Notes under the pieces: model-generated
Told to the model about the DNA's origin: nothing
Database searches by the model: none
The model's input: only the letters and a program-made list of their open reading frames with translations
Part shown: in pieces, positions 1 to 7,400 of the stretch
Numbering within the stretch: position 1 is the stretch's first letter
Layout: each line of letters begins with the position of its first letter
Translations under genes and position numbers: made by a program
Source of the DNA: Bacteroidota bacterium
Lineage (GTDB): Bacteria; Bacteroidota; Ignavibacteria; UBA10030; UBA8401
Reading direction: 5' to 3'
Length of the DNA: 9,216 nucleotides
Assembly (NCBI GenBank): GCA_003456055.1
Contig: DMPG01000369.1
Coordinates: 8,566-17,781, forward strand

Positions 1-170
1 ACTTTGATTGGAACTGATTTGATGATCTCCAATGCATCAAATCCATTCTCTGCAAGATAGACTTTATATTTATTTTTAAATAACATGTTCAATGACGATA
101 AGATCATTGGTTCGTCATCAACAAAAAGAATATTTGGTTTTTCCGATATCGGAATCGGTATCTTTGACAT
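1..170 (-). CDS. Response regulator, N-terminal part of receiver domain (partial, runs off the left edge)
   Basis: Only the first 56 codons are in the window, read leftward from ATG at 170-168. After a short tail of about 12 residues comes the beta-1 strand and acidic pocket ILFVDDEP (residues 14-21, D18 and D19 being the Mg-binding pair), then helix 1 (MILSSLNMLF) and YKVYLAENGFDAL, the usual beta-2/alpha-2 region of a CheY-like receiver. The phosphorylated Asp lies past the edge, so it cannot be checked. The start is supported by a good Shine-Dalgarno sequence 8 bases upstream. The gene follows the membrane histidine kinase by 76 bases on the same strand, so it is a natural partner for that kinase. 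The output domain is not visible. The wording of the receiver resembles receivers fused to HD-GYP or other enzymatic domains, but that is a weak impression. Receiver identity is secure; function beyond that is unknown. Confidence 0.9.
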   Translation of the reverse strand, partial: MSKIPIPISEKPNILFVDDEPMILSSLNMLFKNKYKVYLAENGFDALEIIKSVPIK

Positions 171-178
171 TTCTTTTT

Positions 179-183
179 CTCCT
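179..183 (-). promoter_or_regulatory. Shine-Dalgarno sequence of the partial response regulator
   Basis: On the minus strand the sequence reads AGGAG, followed by eight A-rich bases and the ATG at 170. It fixes the start of the receiver gene. It stands out because the three complete minus-strand genes upstream have no comparable site. Confidence 0.75.
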
Positions 184-246
184 GTCGCGGTTGCTGATCG
201 CTTTACGCTGATGTTCTATTATGATCATCAACAATAAGGTGCTTCA

Positions 247-2325
247 TTAATTTCTTACTTTTGATTGAACAACGGGAATTCGCACATAGAAATCCGATCC
301 GCGTCCGACGTCACTTTCTACCTTTATTGATCCGCCATGTTTTTCAATGATCTTATAGGATATCGATAGTCCCAACCCGGTTCCTTCACCAATCTTCTTT
401 GTCGTAAAGAACGGTTCGAAGATCTTCCCGAGATTCTCTTTGGGAATCCCTTTTCCTGTATCGGAGATCTTCACAACTGCCACATCGGGGTTGCCCGGTT
501 CTTTGTATGTGCGAATTGTAATTGTGCCTTGTCCTTCAATTGCTTGAGCCGCATTCGTCAATAAATTCAAAATAACTTGATTGTATTGTGCCGGATAACA
601 TTCTGCAATAAGATTTGCAGTAAAATCTTTCTTCACGACTGCTTTGTTTTTAATAACGTTGTTCGCAATAACAAGCGTCGCTTCTAATGCATTATTAAGA
701 TCGATCTTTGCAAGATCCGCTTCATCAAGACGCGAAAATTCGCGCAGGTTACTGATCAATTCTTGGATCCGTTCTGTTCCAACAAGTGCCTGCGATAACA
801 TTGTTTTACTGTCTTCCAAGACTGTATTCCGCTCAAGTTCCGTTGAGAGCATTGCAAGATCGGTCACCGTCTCTTCCAAACCATCTTCAACACCATTCAC
901 CAGCAGATCCAATAGTTTTTGATATTTTTCAACCGCTTCATTGATGGTTTGTTGATTGTTGATCATCATCTCGATATTGTTCTTTACGTAACCGAGCGGT
1001 GTATTGATTTCGTGTGCAAGACCGGCTACCATTTGTCCGAGCGATGCCATTTTCTCACCTTGCACAAGAGCTGTTTGTGTATCACGCAATGCTCTGTTCG
1101 TCTCCTCAATCTGTACTCGATTGTCTTCAAGTTCTTTGTTCCTTTGCAATAAGCTTAATGCGATCTGGTTGAACGATCGAGCCACACGGCCCAACTCATC
1201 CCGTGTTTCAACTTCGACAACCTCGGTGATCTTTCCTTCATTTAGCTGTGTTGCTACATCTTCCAATGTTCGCACTGTACCGATCACTGAACTATAGAAT
1301 CCACCCAACAAGTACGATACAAAGAGAAGCATTATCAATGAACCTGCAATATACACCATTACCTGGTTTTCCAACGTCTTGATTCGCAGTTCGATCAAAT
1401 TCTTCAAGATCGGAACTTGAACATCGAACACATTCAGACCAGCTTTGATCGGACGATCAAGAACAGTTATATCGATGCCGCGACTCGTACGAATACTATC
1501 TATCAATATTTCAGATTGAAGGATTTCAAGATATTGGTCCGTCGTTGATTTAAGATCGACATACGAGGGTTCAACCAACGGTGATACTGCTGGATTGTAC
1601 GTATTGATTCTGTTAACACCGTCGGCTATATCCGATAATAATGGTTGAATATTGCCCGTCTGCACCGTCAGTAAATTTCGTTGGTCTGAAGAAAGAATCA
1701 ACACAGAGTCAATCGTTAGCAGCAAATTTTTCGATCGACTCAACGCCTCAGTCATTTGAAGAATCTTAAAATTTGTAATGTTCATCAAATAATATGTTTC
1801 GATATCCGTATCCAATGTTAAGTTGGAGTTATCCGCAACGTCAACCATCAGTGCTAAAATATCAGACGTTAATTTATTATGCAGCTCTTCACTTTTTTCC
1901 ATCTTATGGGTAAAAGATCGACTTTTTAAGTTCTTCCAGTCGATCTTAATGTTTTTCCATGATTCTCGTACCGATAATGCATCTCCAATATGCGTATCGA
2001 CAGAATCAACACTGACAACAGCATCTTCAATAAGCTGTTGAGCCTGAACCATCGATTGTTGAGCTGTAGAATCCAATAAAAAGAAGTGAACGGAGTGCTC
2101 ACGATGGATCTGTACCGATTCAAAGAACTGGCGAAGTGCACTGTTATAAGTGATTCCTGTTAATTCTTTTTGAGAGTATTCAACACTCTTGTTTATCTGT
2201 GTTGTTACGACATACAATAAACCGAAACTCGGAATCAACAGCAGCAACGCAACAATCGCAAATTTTTGCAGAAAGTTCAGGCGATTCATTAACAGTGCGC
2301 CGGCACGGAAGATTGTTTCTCTCAT
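247..2325 (-). CDS. Membrane-bound sensor histidine kinase (helical sensor, HAMP, HisKA, HATPase_c)
   Basis: A 692-residue inner-membrane histidine kinase that should autophosphorylate on a His and pass the phosphate to a receiver. TM1 is about residues 22-41 and TM2 about 322-344, leaving some 280 residues outside the membrane that look all-helical. This region contains NSNLTLDTDIETYYLM (166-181), a pattern I associate with helical-bundle sensors of chemotaxis receptors and kinases; the ligand is unknown. A HAMP domain (about 345-398) and a coiled coil (392-428) lead to the H-box AHEINTPL with phosphoacceptor H438. The ATP domain has the N-box NQVILNLLTNAAQ (from 582), G1 SDTGKGI (D622), the F-box FEPFFTTK and G2 GEGTGLGL (646-653), so it looks catalytically intact. 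The start is uncertain: ATG at 2325 has only a weak GGGG upstream; the next Met (residue 13) has none and sits just before TM1. It lies 52 bases after the stand-alone receiver and 76 bases before another receiver gene, the likely partners. Confidence 0.93.
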   Translation of the reverse strand: MRETIFRAGALLMNRLNFLQKFAIVALLLLIPSFGLLYVVTTQINKSVEYSQKELTGITYNSALRQFFESVQIHREHSVHFFLLDSTAQQSMVQAQQLIEDAVVSVDSVDTHIGDALSVRESWKNIKIDWKNLKSRSFTHKMEKSEELHNKLTSDILALMVDVADNSNLTLDTDIETYYLMNITNFKILQMTEALSRSKNLLLTIDSVLILSSDQRNLLTVQTGNIQPLLSDIADGVNRINTYNPAVSPLVEPSYVDLKSTTDQYLEILQSEILIDSIRTSRGIDITVLDRPIKAGLNVFDVQVPILKNLIELRIKTLENQVMVYIAGSLIMLLFVSYLLGGFYSSVIGTVRTLEDVATQLNEGKITEVVEVETRDELGRVARSFNQIALSLLQRNKELEDNRVQIEETNRALRDTQTALVQGEKMASLGQMVAGLAHEINTPLGYVKNNIEMMINNQQTINEAVEKYQKLLDLLVNGVEDGLEETVTDLAMLSTELERNTVLEDSKTMLSQALVGTERIQELISNLREFSRLDEADLAKIDLNNALEATLVIANNVIKNKAVVKKDFTANLIAECYPAQYNQVILNLLTNAAQAIEGQGTITIRTYKEPGNPDVAVVKISDTGKGIPKENLGKIFEPFFTTKKIGEGTGLGLSISYKIIEKHGGSIKVESDVGRGSDFYVRIPVVQSKVRN

Positions 2326-2377
2326 ATGATAACCCCGTTATTTAATAAGTAAAATTTGACAGTAAATTAAAAATTTT

Positions 2378-2788
2378 CTAAGCCGCCTTTGATAGCATGG
2401 AAATTATATCAACGACACGCATAAACTCAATCGATTTATCAAAGAAAAAATCCGCACCCTCTTCAAAACATTTTTTTCGATATGCTTCCTGCTCATAATT
2501 TGTCAGCATAATGACTTTAGCAGTGATTTGTTTTTCTCGAATACTTTTAAGCACTTGAATTCCGCTTCCACCGGCGAGAAAAATGTCGAGAATAATAACA
2601 TCCGGATTTAATTTGACGATCAATTCCATTGCAGTATTAGGATTATCAGCAAAACCAGAAATAGAGACTGCCGGAATCTCTAAAAGCAAGGAGATGATTC
2701 TATCCCGAACAATCTCAGAATCATCAACAACGAAAACACTAATTTTTGAGGACTGGTCACCTGTCGGCATAGTTACAAAATGGCACAT
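2378..2788 (-). CDS. Stand-alone receiver-domain response regulator
   Basis: 136 residues forming a single CheY-like receiver, with no room for an output domain. The key residues are all present: acidic pair D22-D23 in VFVVDDSE, phosphoacceptor D68 in VIILDIFLAGGSGI, switch residue T96 in VIMLTNY and Lys K118 in FFFDKS. It should therefore accept a phosphoryl group. Such proteins act by binding a partner, or as the middle step of a phosphorelay; which of the two cannot be read here. The GGSGI loop and MLTNY strand resemble receivers of the NarL type, which fits its place 62 bases downstream of a NarX/DegS-type kinase, but the LuxR-type DNA-binding half is absent. It precedes the membrane kinase by 52 bases. 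Start choice is open: neither ATG at 2788 nor ATG at 2770 (residue 7) has a Shine-Dalgarno sequence, and the first six residues are not needed for the fold. Confidence 0.92.
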   Translation of the reverse strand: MCHFVTMPTGDQSSKISVFVVDDSEIVRDRIISLLLEIPAVSISGFADNPNTAMELIVKLNPDVIILDIFLAGGSGIQVLKSIREKQITAKVIMLTNYEQEAYRKKCFEEGADFFFDKSIEFMRVVDIISMLSKAA

Positions 2789-2850
2789 TATAAAACAATT
2801 GAAGATTTGCTAATTGATTAGTACCCATAAAAATCTTACATCAAAGGTCC

Positions 2851-4275
2851 TCAGAGAGGAATCCGAACGCGGACGGTTGTTCCGACGCCCTGTTCCCCCA
2901 ATAATTGGGTTTCACCGTTGAAACTTGCCGCGCGTTCTTTCATATCTAACAGTCCCACTGAACGCGGATTGACAATTTCATGGTCCGTAATTCCTCTGCC
3001 GTCATCTTCAATCATAAGAATTACAGTATTTGAATCTTTGCGAAGCGAAACGGAAACATTTTTTGCATTGGCATGACGAATAACATTCGTCAATGCTTCT
3101 TGAAATATTCTGAAGAGTGCCGTAGAACGTTTCTCATCCATTTGAAGTTCCTCGGCGAGATGGAATGAAATATTAATTCCCGACCGCTCGCTAAATTCTT
3201 TCCCCTGCCATTCGATTGCAGCGGCAAGGCCAATATCGTCCAAAATTCCGGGACGAAGATCAGCAGCAAACTTTCGCACTTTGTGAATTGTGGAATCAGC
3301 AAGCGAAATCATCGACTTCATGCGTTTTTGCACCGATTCATCAGCATTCGAGAATTTATTAGTTAACCAAACCAGATCCATCTTTAATCCCGTCAAAGCC
3401 TGTCCGAGATCGTCATGAAGTTCACGTGCAATATGCGTTCGTTCTTCTTCCTGGATATTCTGTAAACGAACGGTTAATGCACGTAATTGTTTACGCGAAT
3501 TGTCAATTTCAATTTCGGAATTCATTCGATCCGTAATATCGGTGATCGTTCCGACGAAACCTGCAAGCGTACCATTTGCATTCAATTCCGGCAATGCCTG
3601 ACCGAACACCCATAATTCTTTTTTATCACTCTCTCTGAATATTCTGTATTCTGATTGGAAGGCACTTTGTTCACGCACACACCGGTGCCATTCGGTACGA
3701 ATCCTTTTTTTGTCATGTGTATGAATAGCCTTCAAAAAACCTTCCCCAAATGCTTCATCGTATCCAAGTCCTGCAATGTCTGTCCATCGCTCATTGACAT
3801 AAAGGTAAAGTCCGTCTGCCGAAGCAAGAAAAATTCCTACCGTTGAAACTTTCGCAAGTGTGTTGAACCGCTCTTTGCTTAATCGTAATTCTTCCTGCAC
3901 GCGGCGCTTATCGATAGCGTTTTCAATTGCTGAGCCGAGTCGCGCGGAGTGTTGTTTGAAGACATAATCTGCTGCACCGGAACGCATGCATTCAACAACC
4001 TTCTCCTCGTCCAGCACATCGGAATAGATGATGAGTGGGATTGTTGTAATCAAATTCTTTAAAATCGTGATTGTATCGGAAGGTTGTATCTCTATATTAG
4101 CATAATCAAAAATTACTATCTCGGGTAAAAATTCTTCAATTGTTTCAGGAATCAGATCAAATGAGGCAATATGACGCAGTGTGTGAATAATGCCGGATTT
4201 CCGCATCTCGTCGTTAAACAATACGATGCTTTTCTTATTGTTCTCAATAAATAAAATTCGTGTCGGTTGCGCCAT
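2851..4275 (-). CDS. Cytoplasmic hybrid sensor histidine kinase (receiver-like, PAS, HisKA_3, HATPase_c; NarX/DegS type)
   Basis: 474 residues with no membrane segment. Residues 6-120 form a receiver-like domain: beta-1 RILFIENN, candidate phospho-Asp D57 in VIFDYA, S85 at the switch position and K107 in VFKQHS. The usual acidic pair is E11-N12, so the second acid is replaced by Asn. A PAS domain follows (about 135-255, ending GTITDITDR), then a short coiled coil and a HisKA_3 domain with ARELHDDLGQ (phosphoacceptor H287) and LRPGILDDIGLAAAI (340-354). The ATP domain shows FQEALTNVIRHA (N397), EDDGRGI (423-429), GLLDMKERA (441-449) and GVGTTVRVRIP. This is the layout of kinases that normally phosphorylate NarL/LuxR-type regulators. 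The receiver-PAS arrangement suggests it receives input by phosphotransfer from another kinase plus a small-molecule or redox cue through PAS. ATG at 4275 has no Shine-Dalgarno sequence but lies about 33 bases below a good predicted start point. It is the first gene of the minus-strand block. Confidence 0.94.
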   Translation of the reverse strand: MAQPTRILFIENNKKSIVLFNDEMRKSGIIHTLRHIASFDLIPETIEEFLPEIVIFDYANIEIQPSDTITILKNLITTIPLIIYSDVLDEEKVVECMRSGAADYVFKQHSARLGSAIENAIDKRRVQEELRLSKERFNTLAKVSTVGIFLASADGLYLYVNERWTDIAGLGYDEAFGEGFLKAIHTHDKKRIRTEWHRCVREQSAFQSEYRIFRESDKKELWVFGQALPELNANGTLAGFVGTITDITDRMNSEIEIDNSRKQLRALTVRLQNIQEEERTHIARELHDDLGQALTGLKMDLVWLTNKFSNADESVQKRMKSMISLADSTIHKVRKFAADLRPGILDDIGLAAAIEWQGKEFSERSGINISFHLAEELQMDEKRSTALFRIFQEALTNVIRHANAKNVSVSLRKDSNTVILMIEDDGRGITDHEIVNPRSVGLLDMKERAASFNGETQLLGEQGVGTTVRVRIPL

Positions 4276-4314
4276 TGTTCACTGTTGTTCAATAAATTTT
4301 GGGAATTACAGCAA

Positions 4315-4343
4315 AGTATAGCGATTGTTTGAGAGAAAATCAA
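4315..4343 (-). promoter_or_regulatory. Predicted sigma70-type promoter for the signalling block
   Basis: On the minus strand, TTGATT (4343-4338) and TATACT (4320-4315) are separated by exactly 17 bases. The -10 matches TATAAT at five of six positions and the -35 matches TTGACA at four of six. Transcription would start near 4308 and give a leader of about 33 bases before the ATG at 4275. Position, spacing and orientation fit the first gene of the block. If the host uses a Bacteroidota-type primary sigma factor, the functional core could differ. Confidence 0.6.
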
Positions 4344-4365
4344 TTTATGAAAAACCGCGACTTTC

Positions 4366-4375
4366 AGTGGATAAT
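4366..4375 (+). promoter_or_regulatory. Possible -10 element for lhr overlapping a DnaA-box-like 9-mer
   Basis: GATAAT at 4370-4375 is a five-of-six match to a -10 element, about 48 bases before the lhr ATG, but no convincing -35 lies 16-18 bases upstream. The minus strand over 4374-4366 reads TTATCCACT, one base from the DnaA box TTATCCACA. Single near-matches of this kind occur by chance at this window size, so both readings are weak. lhr must have some promoter in the 147-base divergent region, and this is the best candidate seen. Confidence 0.25.
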
Positions 4376-4422
4376 CCATTTCTGTTTTTTCTCTTAACTC
4401 CTTTTTGCTTACATTGGTCGTA

Positions 4423-7400
4423 ATGTCAGAAAACATCCTCGAAAAATTTCATCCAATCGTTCGCTCGTGGTTTACTCGATCGTTCGGTTTGCCGTCTCCT
4501 CCTCAGCAACAGGGCTGGCCATCCATATCTGATGGCAGCCATACTCTGATCGTGGCACCAACAGGCTCTGGCAAAACACTTGCTGCTTTTTTGTGGTGCA
4601 TCAATCATATAGTTGAAGAGAATATTACTTTTGCGGACATTCTTGCAGAATCAGTGACGATCGAAACGGACCAATCTTTAGTACCCAAGGGGAAAAAACT
4701 TAGGAAATCTAAAAAAAAAGAAAACGATATTCACAATGCCAGTCCGATCAATGGAATTCGTGTGCTTTATATATCCCCCCTAAAGGCACTGAACAACGAT
4801 ATTCATCGTAATCTTGAGATCCCGCTAAACGGAATCTTGAATGAAGCTGAAGCACAAGGAATCGTAATGCCGGAAATTCGCAGCGCAGTCCGGACAGGCG
4901 ACACTACCCAAGCCGAACGCGCACGGATGGTAAAACATCCGCCGGACATCCTGATCACCACTCCAGAATCTCTGTTTCTGATGTTGTCTTCCGAAAAATC
5001 AAGAACACTGTTCCATTCCGTTCAATATGTTATTGTTGATGAAATTCATTCCATCAGTAATACAAAACGAGGAGTGCATCTTTCGTTATCGTTAGAACGA
5101 TTGGAACATTTGGTTCGTAAGACGCGAACGAATGATCAACGGCAATCCTTTGTCCGCATAGGACTTTCAGCCACACAAAAGCCATTGGAAGCAGTCGCAC
5201 AATTTCTTGGCGGAATGAACTGGAGCAATGAGAAGCTTATTCCACGCAATGTCAATATTATTGACGCTGGATATAAAAAAAGTGTTGATTTAAAAGTTGT
5301 CTGTGCCGTGCGAGATTTTTCCGATATGCCGATGGATAGTATTTGGTCACTCGTCTTTCCGCAATTATTGCAGCTCATTCACGAACATCGAACAACGCTT
5401 ATTTTTGTCAACAATAGAAGACTTGCAGAACGAATTGCTGCACGATTGAATGAATTGATTGAAGGTGTGCAGGATACAACAAATAATTATGCTGTGCCGT
5501 TCTATCCTAAGGTTAGTCATTCCCACGATGAACGGAATCCAAAAAGCGGGACGTTCGAGGATGACATAAACCACTTAAAAGTCTTCGCATACCATGGAAG
5601 CATGTCCCGGACGGTTCGTGAACAATTAGAGACCGATCTAAAACTTGGAAAACTTCGTGCACTCATCACTACTTCCGCACTCGAACTTGGGATCGACATC
5701 GGAACAGTAGATCTTGTAGTACAAATACAATCACCCAAAGGTGTTGCACGTGGTTTGCAGCGCGTCGGACGTTCAGGACATTTGGTCAATGCAAACAGCA
5801 AAGGACGATTATTTGTCACTCACCGAGAAGACCTGATTGAAAGTGCCGTTGTTACAAAAGGAATGATTGATCACAATATTGAACAGACGTTCATTCCTCA
5901 AAACTGTCTTGATGTTCTTGCACAGCAGATCGTTGCAATGGTCGGAATTGAAGAATGGAATGTTGAAGAGATTTTCGATCTCATTCGTCAGTCATATTGT
6001 TATCGCACATTAAATGAAAGAGTGTTTCACTCCGTTCTTGAAATGCTTGCCGGACGGTACATGAATGACGCATTCCGAGAACTTCGCGCTCGTATAATGT
6101 GGAACAAGTTACATAATCTGCTTTCTGCTCTTCCTGGGTCTTCACTTCTCGCAATTATGAACGCCGGAACGATTCCCGATCGCGGATATTTCGGAGTGTA
6201 TCTTGAAGATCTAAAAACAAAAGTCGGTGAGGTTGACGAAGAATTTATTTATGAAAGCCGTGCCGGAGACACATTCATTCTTGGCTCCAATGTTTGGCGA
6301 ATGATGGATATTGATGCAAACAAAGTGATTGTTTCTCCTGCTCCAGGTCAGCCCGCTCGAATGCCGTTCTGGCGCGGCGAAGGAATTGGTCGAACATATG
6401 AACTTGGTGTTCGAGTTGGTGAATTTTTAGAACAACTTTCCACAAATACCTCCCCTTCAAGGGGGGGATTAGGATGGGGTCTGGAAGATTTCCCGATTGA
6501 TTCTAACTCAATCCGTAATATAATCGAATATATTGAAGAGCAACGCTCTTCAACCCAGATTGTTCCTACCCATAAGACAATTGTTATAGAAGGATTTCGT
6601 GATGAAGTCGGTGATCCGCGCATTGTCGTTCATTCTTGTTATGGAAAAGGAGTGAATGGACTTCTCGGAATTGTTCTGACCTATACTCTCAAACAGCGAC
6701 TGGGCATCGATATTCAGATGCTGTATAATGACAACGGAATTCTCTTCCGTTGTTCCGATGCAGAACGGTTGCCATTGGATCTTTTTTCAAATATCACATT
6801 ACAAACTGCACAACAAATTATTTTGGAAGAAATTCCATCGTCCCCACTATTCGGTGCTCTCTTTAGACAAAATGCGGAGCGTTCACTTCTTCTTCTAAAA
6901 GGAACGCCCGGCAAACGAAGACCATTCTTCCTGCAGCGATTAAAATCTGCCGACTTACTTCAAATAGTGCGTCAATACAATGATTTTCCAATTGTCATCG
7001 AAACGATCCGCGAATGCTTAACCGATGTGTTGGACTTTGAGCATTTCAAGGAGATCATCACTAAAATTGAAACCGAAGAGATCCGCATTCACACTGTCCA
7101 AAATGAAGTTCCTTCTCCGTTCGCATCAACATTATTATTCGATTTTGCAGCAGTATATATGTACCAAGGGGATGACCCGAAAGATTCCGTTAAACAACAA
7201 TTCGCATCATTGAACAGAGAATTGATCTCCAAAGTTGTAAATATAGAAGAACTAAAAACAGTGGTTCGAACCGATGCTGTAGAAAAGGTCGAAGAACAAT
7301 TACAATTCACTGCACCAACACGAAGAGCACGAACACCGGAAGAACTGATGGAGATTCTTCTACGGTTGGGAGAATTAACTGAATCAGAATTGTTGAGTCG

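Noticed and set aside
221..228. Palindrome ATGATCAT in the gap before the partial response regulator, as an operator
   Set aside because: An eight-base A+T-rich palindrome is expected by chance and there is no second copy nearby.
644..2041. Several plus-strand open frames (about 60-100 codons) opposite the membrane kinase
   Set aside because: They have no Shine-Dalgarno sequence and no recognisable domains, and are rich in Ser/Arg/Cys as expected of the reverse complement of a real gene. The opposite strand encodes a complete kinase.
2330..2377. AAAATTT/AAATTTT inverted arms between the stand-alone receiver and the membrane kinase as a terminator
   Set aside because: The arms are pure A+T with a long spacer and no G+C stem or U-tract, so this is base composition and not a terminator.
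2789..2850. Internal promoter before the stand-alone receiver (TTGATG with an 18-base gap to TAATCA)
   Set aside because: The -10 match is too poor to separate from A+T-rich background; co-transcription from the upstream promoter is simpler.
4405..4422. TTG at 4405 as the lhr start
   Set aside because: It only adds LTLVV-type residues with no ribosome-binding site; the ATG at 4423 directly precedes family-like sequence.
6348..6623. Minus-strand open frame containing PHPNPPLEGEV across the hairpin repeat
   Set aside because: The peptide is the antisense translation of the repeat, frequently mis-annotated as a protein. The frame on the plus strand is the Lhr reading frame.
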